This document shows, in pieces, positions 1 to 8,974 of a DNA stretch of 64,000 nucleotides. Position numbers and translations under genes: made by a program. This DNA is from Rhizobium sp. BK650. GTDB taxonomy: Bacteria; Pseudomonadota; Alphaproteobacteria; Rhizobiales; Rhizobiaceae. Position 1 is the first letter of the stretch, and every line of letters starts with the position of its first letter. The notes beneath the pieces are model-generated. The model searched no databases. It worked only from the letters and a program-made list of their open reading frames with translations, and had not been told where the DNA came from. Where the stretch lies: positions 682,001 through 746,000 of the forward strand of contig NZ_JACIBK010000002.1 of the NCBI RefSeq assembly GCF_014195325.1, given 5' to 3'.

Positions 1-627
1 GACCTGATACTCGCGGCCGACCGCATCGAGGGCCGAGCAGGCGAGCTGGCGCCACTGGCAGTCGCGCCGGCCGACGGCAAGCGGCACCGGGGCGTCGTCG
101 CGGATCGGATGGTTGGCCGAGCTCACCCAGCAGAGCGGCTCCGTGCGCACCACGTCCGAAATGCGTTCGCGCGGATTGTGGGTGACGAGCGCGATATCGA
201 GTTCGCCCTTGTGCATGCGCTCGGCCAGGTCGACCGAAGGCTCGCAGACGATATAGAGCTCGACATTCGGATGCGTCTTGGCGAAGCGGCCGATGATCTC
301 GGGCATGTAGCGGTCGGCATAATCGTCGGGCGTGCCGATGCGCAGGGTGCCTTCCAGCCTGTTGTCGTCGAAGGCGGCGATCGCCTCATTGTTCAGGCGG
401 ATGATCCGGCGCGCGTAATTGAGCAGCTTTTCGCCCTCGACCGTCAACCGATTGCCGCGGCCGTCCTTGATGAAGAGCTGCTTGCCGATGCGCTCTTCCA
501 GACGGCGCATCTGCATTGAGACGGCCGACTGTGTCTTGTAGACCTTGTCGGCGGCCTTCGTGAAGCTGCCGGAGTCCACGATTGCGATGAAAGTCTGCAA
601 CTGGTCGATATCAAGCGGCGCCGACAT
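1..627 (-). CDS. LysR-family transcriptional regulator, C-terminus cut off by window edge
   Basis: The reverse strand reads open from about 627 to the window edge with no stop. The N-terminus MSAPLDIDQLQTFIAIVDSG, followed by a winged helix-turn-helix (TKAADKVYKTQSAVSMQMRR), is typical LysR. The following residues (GTLRIGTPDDYADRYMPEII and ELDIALVTHNP) are the start of the substrate-binding domain. Roughly the last third is missing. The start could also be the in-frame ATG at 639 (MDMIMSAPL). It is divergent from the DUF1127 gene at 835, with about 200 bases between. Rhizobiales VtlR/LsrB-type regulators are linked to DUF1127 genes, so control of that neighbour is plausible but only inferred. 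The ligand is unknown. Confidence 0.85.
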   Translation of the reverse strand, partial: MSAPLDIDQLQTFIAIVDSGSFTKAADKVYKTQSAVSMQMRRLEERIGKQLFIKDGRGNRLTVEGEKLLNYARRIIRLNNEAIAAFDDNRLEGTLRIGTPDDYADRYMPEIIGRFAKTHPNVELYIVCEPSVDLAERMHKGELDIALVTHNPRERISDVVRTEPLCWVSSANHPIRDDAPVPLAVGRRDCQWRQLACSALDAVGREYQV

Positions 628-834
628 GATCATGTCCATCCATAAAGATCGCTGATGCTAATCATTAGAAACATTCGTTGGACTGATCAATAGCTCTTTG
701 GCATCTTCGGGATGCAAATCAAGCAAAGTGAAGGACAGACGCCCTGCCTGTCCAGCCTGTGACCAGCCTTCACCCCACCTGCACGACCTCGCAGGCGGGG
801 CGGGCTGTTCTGCGCCCGAAGAAAGGAGAGTTCG

Positions 835-1134
835 ATGCGCACTCATGAACAGACACTAGAACTCGACTGCGGCAAGCTCGCCCCGACGTTTACCCAGCGT
901 CTCATGGCCGCCCTTGCGCCGCTGGCAGCCGCTCTTCGCATTGTGCGCAATCGCTCGCAGGTGAATGGGCTTTACGACCTCGATGATAATCAGTTGCGGG
1001 ATATCGGCCTGACGCGGGCCGATCTTACCTCCGCTTTCCTTGCTTCGACCTTCTTCGAAGATCCGTCGGAGCATCTGACGCAGGCAGCCAAGCGCCGCTG
1101 GCGCACCTCGGCCACGCCCCCCTACAGGGACTGA
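835..1134 (+). CDS. DUF1127 domain protein
   Basis: This 99-residue protein carries the DUF1127 (YjiS-like) core around residues 37-65: RNRSQVNGLYDLDDNQLRDI, then GLTR. That arginine-rich segment ending in DIGLTR is the family signature. An AAAGGAG ribosome site lies just upstream of the ATG. It is longer than the 45-50 residue members, with an N-terminal extension and a basic C-terminal tail. Small rhizobial and Agrobacterium DUF1127 proteins have been tied to phosphate/carbon homeostasis and RNA turnover, but nothing here fixes a role for this one. A strong terminator follows at 1181-1221, so it is probably transcribed alone. Confidence 0.85.
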   Translation: MRTHEQTLELDCGKLAPTFTQRLMAALAPLAAALRIVRNRSQVNGLYDLDDNQLRDIGLTRADLTSAFLASTFFEDPSEHLTQAAKRRWRTSATPPYRD

Positions 1135-1180
1135 GCGCACACGTTTCCCCGCAGGGTGATAGCCAATAGCCCTGCCGCTT

Positions 1181-1221
1181 AACCCGGTGATCGGCTTTCC
1201 CAGCCATCTCCGGGTTTTTTT
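1181..1221 (+). terminator. Rho-independent terminator after DUF1127 gene
   Basis: AACCCGG pairs with CCGGGTT; an inner GGCT/AGCC stem lies between them, and seven T residues follow. It stops the plus-strand DUF1127 transcript just where the convergent DUF937 gene ends. Confidence 0.85.
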
Positions 1222-2095
1222 ATGTCTTGGCAGCGGGAGAAGGGTCTTCAGGGGAGGTCGCCGTCTTCGGCCGGTAGGCCTCAAAAATCGCTTCGAGGCC
1301 CTTTTGATAGCTTTTCTGCACTTCGAGACCGCTGTCGAACATGGTGTTCAGCATCTGCGCGTAGCTATCGTTTTCGGCCTTCGGCTCCTCCTTCGGCGGC
1401 TCGGCAGCCTTCGCTGCCGGCTGTTGAAGCCCCGCCATCATGTCCTGGAATGCCTTGGCGAAAGGATTGTCGAGGAAGGGATTCGCCGGCTGCGGCTGAG
1501 GTTCCGGCTTCGGCACGCTGAACATCAGCTGCATGGCCTGAGTGAACGGATTGTCGAAAATGCTGGGTTCGGGTGCCGCTTTCGGCTTCGGTGCAAAGCC
1601 GGTGCTCTCTAGCCATTTCTGGATCGTCTCGCCCATGGCGGTATTGACGAAAGGATTGACCGGCGAGGCCATCTGACCGGTCGATTGCTTGAAAAGCCCG
1701 CCCATCAGCGTTCCGGCCATGACTGGCAGCATCTGCTTGTAGATTTCCTGGCCGATGCCGGTCATCTGTGCCGCCTGCGCGGCAACGGCGCGCGAGACTT
1801 CCTTGGAACCGAAAAGCTGGGAGAGGACGTTGTTGCCGTCGGAAATGCCTTCGGGTGTGAAAGCCTTGCTCATGTCCTCGAAATATTTGGCATAATTGCC
1901 TGATGCCACCGCCTGCATGAGGCCGACGAAATCATAGGGGTTGCTGGTGCTGCGCTTGAGGCCGGCAGAAAAAGCCGGCATCAACGCTGCCATCGCCTTC
2001 GCCGCCTGTTCCTGTGCGAGGTTGAACTGCCTAGCGATGGCATCCATCGCCGCCCCGTTCTGCGCCTGCATCATCATGTCGAAAAGCGGCAGCAT
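1220..2095 (-). CDS. DUF937 domain protein
   Basis: A 291-residue protein starting MLPLFDMMMQAQNGAAMDAI. An in-frame GTG lies 10 codons upstream, but AAAGGGAC just before the ATG at 2095 supports the shorter form. Residues 1-140 are Ala/Met-rich and helical, with segments such as AMAALMPAFSAGL and QMLPVMAGTLMGGLF, as in DUF937. The second half has Pro-rich linkers and two similar motifs, IFDNPFTQAMQLM and FLDNPFAKAFQDM, then a charged helix and a Pro/Ala tail. No signal peptide is seen. The family function is unknown; phasin-like granule binding is a guess from the composition. It is the last gene of a minus-strand series after gshA, 91 bases downstream of it. Confidence 0.7.
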   Translation of the reverse strand: MLPLFDMMMQAQNGAAMDAIARQFNLAQEQAAKAMAALMPAFSAGLKRSTSNPYDFVGLMQAVASGNYAKYFEDMSKAFTPEGISDGNNVLSQLFGSKEVSRAVAAQAAQMTGIGQEIYKQMLPVMAGTLMGGLFKQSTGQMASPVNPFVNTAMGETIQKWLESTGFAPKPKAAPEPSIFDNPFTQAMQLMFSVPKPEPQPQPANPFLDNPFAKAFQDMMAGLQQPAAKAAEPPKEEPKAENDSYAQMLNTMFDSGLEVQKSYQKGLEAIFEAYRPKTATSPEDPSPAAKT

Positions 2096-2186
2096 GAAAG
2101 TCCCTTTCCCAGATTCGCGGCACATATGCCACTATAGCTCGAAATGGGAATGCGCAAACGGCTTTTTGGAAAGGGCGAACCGCCTC

Positions 2187-3560
2187 TTAGTATTGATATT
2201 CCTGGAAGACCGGTTCGACCGAGCCGTTCCAGCGGCCGTGATAAAGCGCCAGCAGATCCTCGGCCAGCGTCGCCTTCTTGGCCAGAACCTCGTCGAGTGG
2301 CTGAAGGAAGACGCTTTCGTCAACGCCGTCGCCGTTCAGCCTGTTGCGCGCCTTGAGACCCGCCCGGGAAATATTGACGACTTCACGCGCCGTCTCGATC
2401 AGCGCGTGGCCGCGGAAGGTGGCTTTAAGGCCGTCGTCCGGCACCACGTTGCGCAGAGCATTGACCTCGTCGAATCTCCAGTCCTTCGTCAGTTCGTCGG
2501 CCGCCTCGAGAGCGGCATCGTCGTAGAGCAAGCCGACCCAGAAGGCCGGCAGGGCACAGATACGCCGCCACGGACCGCCATCGGCGCCGCGCATTTCGAG
2601 AAAGCGCTTCAGGCGCACATCGGGGAACAGCGTCGAAAGATGGTTCGTCCAATCGCCCATCGTCGGCTCATATGCCGCGATCTCGCCCTTCAGCGCGCCG
2701 TTCATGAACTGGCGGAAAGTAACATGCGTCGCGCGGTGATAATGGCCGTCGCGCATCACGAAATACATCGGCACGTCGAGCGCCCATTCGGCATAGTCCC
2801 TGAAACCGAAATCGTCGCGGAACGTGAAGTCGAGCAGGCCGCTGCGCCGGTTGTCCACGTCGCGCCAGACATCGCCGCGCCAGGAAAGCGCGCCGTTCGG
2901 CTTGCCTTCGGTGAAGGGAGAGGAGGCGAAGAGCGCGGTCGCCAGCGACTGCAGCTTCATCGACACGCGCATCTTGCGGCGCATATCCTCCTCCGAGGAG
3001 AAGTCGAGGTTCACCTGGATCGTACAGGTGCGGTACATCATGTCGAGACCACGAGTGCCGACCTCAGGCATGTAGCCGGTCATGATTTCGTAGCGCGACT
3101 TAGGCATATGCGGGGTTTCCGCATAGGTCCATTTCGGGCTGCCGCCGATCCCAAGGAACCCGATGCCCATCGGCTCGGCGATCTCGCGCACCTGTGCCAG
3201 ATGCTGGTTGGATTCCTTGCAGGTCTGGTGGATGTTTTCGAGGGGCGCGCCCGAGAGCTCGAACTGGCCGCCGGGCTCGATCGAGATGGCGCCCATGCCG
3301 CTTTGCTCGCCAAGGCCGATGATATTGTCGCCGTCCAGGATCGGCTCCCAGCCGCTCTTGGCCTGCAGGCCTTTCAACAGCGCTGAAATGCTGGCCTCGC
3401 CGAAATAGGGAACCGGACTGTTGTCCTTGCGGAAGAAGACGAACTTCTCATGCTCGGTGCCGATGCGAAAACGCTCCTTCGGCTTATTGCCGGCGGCGAG
3501 ATAATCGGTCAGCTCCTGAACCGAAGAGATCGGCGTCTGGTCGGTAGTATCGCGAGCCAT
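2187..3560 (-). CDS. gshA: Glutamate-cysteine ligase, plant/alphaproteobacterial type
   Basis: This 457-residue enzyme catalyses the first step of glutathione synthesis, ATP-dependent joining of L-glutamate and L-cysteine, in the cytosol. Recognisable segments are FRIGTEHEKFVF near the N-terminus, AISIEPGGQFELSGAP, MYRTCTIQVNLDFSSE and WRGDVWRDVDNRRSG, all typical of the plant-type GCL family found in rhizobia. An ATG 22 codons upstream exists, but the start MARDTTDQTP with AGGTAC before it gives the usual family length. It lies downstream of rsmE (141-base gap). The family is redox-regulated in plants; I see no evidence of that here. Confidence 0.95.
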   Translation of the reverse strand: MARDTTDQTPISSVQELTDYLAAGNKPKERFRIGTEHEKFVFFRKDNSPVPYFGEASISALLKGLQAKSGWEPILDGDNIIGLGEQSGMGAISIEPGGQFELSGAPLENIHQTCKESNQHLAQVREIAEPMGIGFLGIGGSPKWTYAETPHMPKSRYEIMTGYMPEVGTRGLDMMYRTCTIQVNLDFSSEEDMRRKMRVSMKLQSLATALFASSPFTEGKPNGALSWRGDVWRDVDNRRSGLLDFTFRDDFGFRDYAEWALDVPMYFVMRDGHYHRATHVTFRQFMNGALKGEIAAYEPTMGDWTNHLSTLFPDVRLKRFLEMRGADGGPWRRICALPAFWVGLLYDDAALEAADELTKDWRFDEVNALRNVVPDDGLKATFRGHALIETAREVVNISRAGLKARNRLNGDGVDESVFLQPLDEVLAKKATLAEDLLALYHGRWNGSVEPVFQEYQY

Positions 3561-3701
3561 GAAAGTACCTGTATTCGAAGGCGCCGGGGCCGGGGCAGTT
3601 GGAAGGGTGATTAGTGCGCAAGCCAACCAAGTTGCAAGTGAAATTGTTTCAACAGGTCATCAAAAAAATAGCGGCGCCTTAGCCCAATCGGCATGCGGCA
3701 C

Positions 3702-4439
3702 TCAATTCCAGTCGCCGATGGCAGCCTGTATCACCGCCATGGCTGCGACGGCAGCCGTATCGGCACGCAGGATGCGCGGCCCGAGCGGAATAGCGGTCAC
3801 GAAATCGAGGCTGCGCAGCCGCGTCCGCTCCTCTTCCGAGAAACCGCCTTCCGGGCCCACCAGCAGCGCGAGCTTCCTTTCCCTCACCCGGGAAAGCAGC
3901 GGCAGCGGATTCTGCCCGGCATCGCCCTCGTCACAATAAATGATGCGACGGTCTGAAGACCAGCGGTCGAGCAGATCGGCAAGGCGCACCGGCTCGGCGA
4001 CTTTCGGTAGGCCGAGGATGCCGCACTGTTCTGCCGCTTCGATAACATTGGCGCGGATCTTGTCGAGATTGGTAATCTTGCCCTGTACATGCTGGGTCAT
4101 GACCGGCTGCAAGAGGCCGGCGCCCATTTCCACCGCCTTCTGGACTAGATAATCCATACGGCCGACTTTCAGCGGCGCGAAGAGATAGTGAAGGTCGGAA
4201 GGAGCAGGCTGCGGCCGGGTTTCCTCGGTCGCCGTCAGCAGGATGCGCTTGCGGGTCGGGAAGGAGAGGTTCGCCTTCCATTCTCCGTCGCGGCCGTTGA
4301 AGAGCAGGATTTCCGCGCCCTCTTCCATGCGCAGCACGTTGGCAAGATAGTTGAACTGGTCGGAATTGGCCTCGAAGGCGGCGCCTTTTGACAAGGGAAC
4401 ATCGATGAAAAGCCGCTGCATGCGGAAATTGGCGCGCAT
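3702..4439 (-). CDS. rsmE: 16S rRNA m3U1498 methyltransferase RsmE
   Basis: A 245-residue SPOUT-family enzyme that N3-methylates U1498 of 16S rRNA using S-adenosylmethionine. The N-terminal PUA-like part begins [14 protein letters not shown]. The C-terminal knot carries [15 protein letters not shown] and then [18 protein letters not shown], the SAM-binding signatures. The reading frame is open upstream to 4529, but the ATG at 4439 matches the family length. It is only 14 bases after the stop of the phosphate transporter gene, so the two are probably co-transcribed and gshA may follow in the same transcript. Confidence 0.95.
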   Translation of the reverse strand: MRANFRMQRLFIDVPLSKGAAFEANSDQFNYLANVLRMEEGAEILLFNGRDGEWKANLSFPTRKRILLTATEETRPQPAPSDLHYLFAPLKVGRMDYLVQKAVEMGAGLLQPVMTQHVQGKITNLDKIRANVIEAAEQCGILGLPKVAEPVRLADLLDRWSSDRRIIYCDEGDAGQNPLPLLSRVRERKLALLVGPEGGFSEEERTRLRSLDFVTAIPLGPRILRADTAAVAAMAVIQAAIGDWN

Positions 4440-4453
4440 TCTGAAATCCCGAC

Positions 4454-5950
4454 TTACATGAAGAGCGCGAACATAACCCAATAAATCACTGCCGCAAGCG
4501 CGGCCGAGACCGGCACGGTGATGATCCACGCCCCGACGATCGTCATGAAATGCGAGCGTCGGACGAGATAGCGTCGCCTGGCTTCATGAACGTTCGGCTC
4601 CGGCTCTTCGATCTCGAAAGTCTCGGCCTTGCGACGCACGAATTCGATACGGCGCTTTGAATAGCGCGTGTACCATTCGCGAAAAAAGCCGACCCCGAAG
4701 ACCGAGCCGACGGCAATATGGGTAGTACTGACCGGCAGGCCAAGCCAGGAGGCGACGATGACGGTGAAGGCGGTCGACATAGCAACGCAATAAGCGCGCG
4801 TCGGATCGAGCTTGGTGATTTCCGAACCCACGAGCCGGATAAGGCGCGGCCCGAACAGCAGGAGGCCGACCGAGATGCCGAACGCGCCGATCAGCATGAC
4901 CCAGAGCGGCGGGCGGCCGATCATGCTGCTGTCGGCGATACCAGCCGAATGAACGATTGCCGAGAGCGGGCCGACCGCGTTGGAAACGTCGTTTGCGCCA
5001 TGCGCGAAGGAGAGCAGGGCGGCCGAGCCGATCAGCGGAAAATGGAACAATGTCCGAAGCGAGCTGCGACGATTTTCGAGATTCTCTGACTGCCGCAGGA
5101 CGGCAGGCCGCACGGCCAGCCAGCTGACGATGCCGATTCCGATACCGATCAGGAGGATCGTCAGCGACGGGTATCGTCCATGCGGCGAGAGCTGCAGCAC
5201 CATATAAGCCATGAAACCGCCGGCCATCACGGCGATCATGACAGGCACCCATTGCTTGGCAGCGGCGATCTTGTCCTCGCGATAGATAATCAGGGTCTTG
5301 ACCAGATAGAGGAGCCCTGCGGCGATCAGCCCGCCGATCAATGGCGACGTTATCCAGCTCGCGGTGATTTCCAGCATCACCCGCCAGTTGACCGGGTGGA
5401 GCCCGACCGCTCCGATGCCGGCACCGATCACGGCGCCGACGATCGCGTGGGTGGTCGAAACCGGCGCATTCATCCAGGTGGCGAGGTTGATCCAGAGCGC
5501 GGCGGCCATGAGCGCAGCCATCATAATCCAGCCAAGCATGGCCCGTGGCACCGCCACGGTATCGACGATACTGGAGGAGATCGTCTTGACGACTTCGCCG
5601 CCGGCAATCGTCGCACCCAGCACCTCGAAGATGGCGGCTATGATCAGCGCCTGCTTCATGGTGATGGCGCGGGCGCCAACGGCCGCGCCCACATTGTTGG
5701 TCACGTCGTTGGCGCCGATATTCATCGCCATGTAGGCGGCGAGGGCTGCAGCCGCGATCACAAGCACTGCGCCCGGTCTGTCGAACACGTAAACGCCGGC
5801 AAAAAGCATGGCGAGGCCGAGAAAGATCAAGCCAAGCCCCGGCGCTACCAGCCGTCGCGAAACATATTTGGCAGCATCCTCGACATGGGTGACCTTGTCG
5901 AGATCCTTATCAAGCGTGCGTTTCGTAAGGACGGCGTTGCGTTGCTGCAT
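4454..5950 (-). CDS. pit: PiT-family inorganic phosphate transporter
   Basis: A 498-residue inner membrane protein with the two PiT signatures, [20 protein letters not shown] near residue 79 and [20 protein letters not shown] in the second half. Both repeats also have the partner motif P-V-S-T-T-H ([12 protein letters not shown] and [12 protein letters not shown]). About 10-12 hydrophobic segments surround a charged cytoplasmic loop. It is a low-affinity phosphate symporter and runs longer than short PiT forms because of an N-terminal extension. It lies between a Nudix hydrolase gene and rsmE on the same strand. Confidence 0.93.
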   Translation of the reverse strand: MQQRNAVLTKRTLDKDLDKVTHVEDAAKYVSRRLVAPGLGLIFLGLAMLFAGVYVFDRPGAVLVIAAAALAAYMAMNIGANDVTNNVGAAVGARAITMKQALIIAAIFEVLGATIAGGEVVKTISSSIVDTVAVPRAMLGWIMMAALMAAALWINLATWMNAPVSTTHAIVGAVIGAGIGAVGLHPVNWRVMLEITASWITSPLIGGLIAAGLLYLVKTLIIYREDKIAAAKQWVPVMIAVMAGGFMAYMVLQLSPHGRYPSLTILLIGIGIGIVSWLAVRPAVLRQSENLENRRSSLRTLFHFPLIGSAALLSFAHGANDVSNAVGPLSAIVHSAGIADSSMIGRPPLWVMLIGAFGISVGLLLFGPRLIRLVGSEITKLDPTRAYCVAMSTAFTVIVASWLGLPVSTTHIAVGSVFGVGFFREWYTRYSKRRIEFVRRKAETFEIEEPEPNVHEARRRYLVRRSHFMTIVGAWIITVPVSAALAAVIYWVMFALFM

Positions 5951-6012
5951 TCTGGTTCCTGGCTGAGCATTGCTTTTGCGCTGCCATGCTTAGCAGCACA
6001 AGATGGCAAGAC

Positions 6013-6552
6013 TCATTCTGCCGGAATTTGTTTCGGCATCCTGCCGGAACGCCGCTCCGCCATGCGTTGCTTGAAGGCAAGGAAGAGATCGCGCAGATCG
6101 GGTTCGTTCACGCGTTTGACGGCCTCATCGCAGGAAACCCACTCGATCGTCCTTTCACCCTTTTCCTTGAAGTTCTTCGCCATGCTTGTCACTTCAAGAG
6201 CAAAGACCTGGACCTTGCAGGTTACTTTGAGACCGTCGCGCAGAACCTTCGAATAGGTGTAGTGGCCGAGCGTTTCCGTATCGACCGTGCCGTGTATGCC
6301 GGCCTCCTCGAAAGCTTCCTGGGCTGCCACCTCATAGGCACATTTGCGCGCCATCGGCCAACCCTTAGGGATCACCCAGCGGCCCGTGTCGCGGCTGGTC
6401 ATCAACAGAACTTCGAGCTCGCCCGTCTTCTTTTTGATCCGATAGCAAAGCGCAGCATATTGCTGTCGCGGCGGACGCCGAAACATCAGTTGCACATCGG
6501 AAGCCAAGCGGGCAAGAAGAGTCAATTGTCGGTTCACCTTTACGATCGTCAA
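6013..6552 (-). CDS. Nudix hydrolase with atypical Nudix box
   Basis: A protein of about 179 residues with a Nudix fold: WVIPKGWPMARK then AYEVAAQEAFEEAGI. Against the consensus G-X5-E-X7-REUXEEXGU, the first Glu is Lys and the Arg is Gln, while the E-X-X-EE-X-G core that binds metal is kept. This pattern resembles the diadenosine/diphosphoinositol polyphosphate hydrolase branch more than MutT; the substrate is not known. The assigned start is a TTG at 6552 without a clear ribosome site. A GTG six codons... in codon 6 (KVN) is an alternative. The gene is 62 bases upstream of pit on the same strand. Confidence 0.8.
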   Translation of the reverse strand: MTIVKVNRQLTLLARLASDVQLMFRRPPRQQYAALCYRIKKKTGELEVLLMTSRDTGRWVIPKGWPMARKCAYEVAAQEAFEEAGIHGTVDTETLGHYTYSKVLRDGLKVTCKVQVFALEVTSMAKNFKEKGERTIEWVSCDEAVKRVNEPDLRDLFLAFKQRMAERRSGRMPKQIPAE

Positions 6553-6792
6553 GCCGAGTCGTTACTATATTAGTATGATATGGAAAGCTTGCGCGATCCA
6601 TACGTTCAAAACGGCCGGCACAAGATTTGATTCATTGTACATAGGGAAAATCGAAGCTCGGCAGGTTCGGAAATTCCGCCATTTCCTGTCCCGAATGCGT
6701 CGTTTGCGCAGGTGTACAATATGGGCCGATCCGGCATCCTAATCAATGTCGCGATCATTTGTTCCAGCAGCATTTTCCGAAGTGTGGCAACC

Positions 6793-7671
6793 ATGAGACT
6801 CCCACCCCTCAATGCGATCCGCGCCTTCGAAGCGGTCTGTCGTCACGGCAGCATTCTGAAGGCGGCCGAAGAACTGGGTGTGGTGCGCGGCGCCGTGCGC
6901 CAGCAGGTATCGACACTCGAAGATCACCTGGGCAGCAAGCTCTTCGTGCGTGACGGCCGCAGTCTGGTTCCGACCGAAAAGGCGCGCGCCTTTGCCGAGG
7001 CAGCAGGAGTGGCGCTTGCCATGTTGAGACGCGCCGCCGAAGAATTCGAAGAGGCGGACAAACGGCGCATTCGTATTGGCGTGCCCTCGGCTTTCGCAAT
7101 CTGGTGGCTGATGCCGCGTGTGGCCGACATGCAGGCAAGCCTTGGTGATATCGAGATCGATATCGTGCCGATGACGGTGGTCGAACCCTTGTCGCAACAT
7201 CCTGACTTTGATGCGGTGATCATGGGCGGCGAGATCAGATCCTCGGCCGGTATCGCCGAGACACGCTTCATGGAGGACGAATTCGGTCCTGTTGCAACGC
7301 CCCCAATGGCCGCCAGGCTTGCAGTGGATGTTGCGGCCTTGGCGGCATCAAACATTCTTGTCAGCCGCAGCGCGCCAAAACTCTGGACGGAATGGTTTGC
7401 AGAAAGTGGCACGCCGCCTGTTGCCTTTTCCCGTCGCCGGGAGTTTGAAGATATTGTTCTGGCTGTCGGCGCTGCCCGAGCGGGCCTCGGCGTTGCGATG
7501 GCGCCGAAAGCCTCGATCGGGGACGATCTCGCCCGCGGCATTCTGGTCGCCCCTTACGGCTTCATCCGTCGGCCTGCCGGCTACAGCCTCTGCTGCCGGA
7601 TATCAGACGCGAAACGGCCGGCCATCGCGGCGCTCCGCAGCTGGCTGCTGCGCTCAGGCGGCGCGTCCTGA
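6793..7671 (+). CDS. LysR-family (GcvA-like) transcriptional regulator
   Basis: A 292-residue protein starting MRLPPLNAIRAFEAVCRHGS, the standard opening of GcvA/AmpR-type LysR regulators. The helix-turn-helix is ILKAAEELGVVRGAVRQQVS, and a type 2 periplasmic-binding effector domain follows. The frame extends upstream to 6712, but that part has no LysR similarity. The next gene downstream on the same strand, 91 bases away, is the SAHH-like gene, which may be its target or operon partner (inference). The effector is unknown. Confidence 0.9.
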   Translation: MRLPPLNAIRAFEAVCRHGSILKAAEELGVVRGAVRQQVSTLEDHLGSKLFVRDGRSLVPTEKARAFAEAAGVALAMLRRAAEEFEEADKRRIRIGVPSAFAIWWLMPRVADMQASLGDIEIDIVPMTVVEPLSQHPDFDAVIMGGEIRSSAGIAETRFMEDEFGPVATPPMAARLAVDVAALAASNILVSRSAPKLWTEWFAESGTPPVAFSRRREFEDIVLAVGAARAGLGVAMAPKASIGDDLARGILVAPYGFIRRPAGYSLCCRISDAKRPAIAALRSWLLRSGGAS

Positions 7672-7762
7672 AAGAGCAGTTTTTCTGCCCTTTCATCAGA
7701 AGTATCTCCATGCCCGTCCTATCTTTGCCTCGCTAGGACAGAGGGGAACGAAAGGGCATGAG

Positions 7763-8920
7763 ATGGAAGAACCTGCGACACGCATAGACTGGATCGGTAA
7801 TAGCTGCCGCCTGCTGAAGGCAACGGCGGCGGAACTCAAAAGGACGCGCCCCTTTGCCGGTCTTTCGATCGGCACCGGCATCCATCTGGAGCCGAAGACG
7901 GCCGCTCTGCTGATGACCCTGCGGGCCGGCGGGGCGCGGCTGATCTGCACCGGCAATCTGAACAGTACGCAGCCGGCAACCGTGGAATTCCTGCGCGCGC
8001 ATGGCGTCACTGTCTTTGCGACCCAGACGACCGATCCAGTCGCCCATGCGAAAAGCCTTGAGGCCGTCGTTGCCGAGAAGCCCGATCTCCTGCTGGACAA
8101 TGGCGGCGATCTTTTCGCCATTGCCGCCGACAAGCCCTATGCCAATCTGCTCGGCGGCACCGAAGAAACGACCTCGGGCCGCACCCGGCTGCTGCCGATG
8201 CGCGAAAAGCTCGCTATGCCGATCCTCGTCATCAACGACAGTCCGATCAAGCAATTCGCAGAAAACAGGCATGCTGTCGGCCAGAGCCTGTTCGAAAGCT
8301 ATATGCGCTTCACCAACCGTTCCACCAATGGCAAACGCGTGACCGTCTTCGGTTACGGCGCCTGCGGCAAGGGCACCGCAACTGCGTTCCGCAATGCCTT
8401 CTCGACGGTCAGCGTCGTCGATATCGATCCCGTCACCAGACTTGAGGCGCATCTCGACGGCTTCGTCACGCCGCTCCGCGAACAGGCGATTCGCTCGGCG
8501 GACGTGATCGCCACTGTTACGGGTTTCCCGAACATCGTCACAGCAGCCGATCTGACGCTGATCAAGGACGGCGCAATCCTCATGAACGGCGGACATTTCC
8601 CGCATGAGATCGATGTGGCCGCTTTCCGCAGCCATCCCGACATTGTCGATATCGACCGTTATGAAGCCGATGATATCGAGACCTTCCACCTGAAGGACGG
8701 CCGCTCATTCCACGTTCTCGGCGGCGGCCATATGGCCAACCTGGCCGGCCCGCGTCCGCTTGGCAATTCCGTGGAATCCATGGACCTCGGCTTCACCCTG
8801 CAGGCCCGCTGCCTGGAGCGGGTCGCAAAGCGCGGCGTCGGCGCCGAATCCTGCCTCGTGCCGGTTCCGGCGGATATCGATGCGATGGTTGCGAGCGCCT
8901 ACCTCGATCTGGCGCGCTAG
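7763..8920 (+). CDS. Diverged S-adenosylhomocysteine hydrolase-like NAD-binding protein
   Basis: This 385-residue protein aligns by eye with AHCY, including LLLDNGGDL, GGTEETTSGRTRL, VINDS and the Rossmann motif VTVFGYGACGKGTA at residues 195-206. Key AHCY residues (human numbering) differ: T57 is Glu43, E59 is Lys45, D131 is Asn113, D190 is Glu167 and C195 is Val172. H55 (His41), K186 (Lys163) and N191 (Asn168) are kept. The C-terminal K-P-D-x-Y-R-Y tail that completes the cofactor site in AHCY is absent, and the protein is shorter than rhizobial AHCY of about 466 residues. The NAD fold therefore looks sound while the adenosine pocket is changed. The start ATG follows AAGGGCATGAG. It may act on another substrate; none is assigned. 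Confidence 0.75.
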   Translation: MEEPATRIDWIGNSCRLLKATAAELKRTRPFAGLSIGTGIHLEPKTAALLMTLRAGGARLICTGNLNSTQPATVEFLRAHGVTVFATQTTDPVAHAKSLEAVVAEKPDLLLDNGGDLFAIAADKPYANLLGGTEETTSGRTRLLPMREKLAMPILVINDSPIKQFAENRHAVGQSLFESYMRFTNRSTNGKRVTVFGYGACGKGTATAFRNAFSTVSVVDIDPVTRLEAHLDGFVTPLREQAIRSADVIATVTGFPNIVTAADLTLIKDGAILMNGGHFPHEIDVAAFRSHPDIVDIDRYEADDIETFHLKDGRSFHVLGGGHMANLAGPRPLGNSVESMDLGFTLQARCLERVAKRGVGAESCLVPVPADIDAMVASAYLDLAR

Positions 8921-8921
8921 A

Positions 8922-8966
8922 GCAATTTCAGCAAAAGTGCATCGTGATTTTGCGTCCGGAATTGCG
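8922..8966. repeat. 45-bp interspersed palindromic repeat, copy 1
   Basis: A 45-base element with imperfect inverted ends (GCAATTTC ... GGAATTGC) and inner arms GCAAAAGTGC / GTTTTGCGTCC-like. A near-identical copy lies at 34574-34618. It sits between the ends of two convergent genes and could fold in RNA. It resembles small repeats common in rhizobial intergenic DNA (from memory). Confidence 0.75.
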
Positions 8967-8974
8967 GAAGGTCG

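Noticed and set aside
4584..5252. Long minus-strand frame inside the phosphate transporter gene
   Set aside because: It is an Arg/Ala/Pro-rich shadow frame of the clearly coding pit frame, as commonly found in GC-rich DNA.
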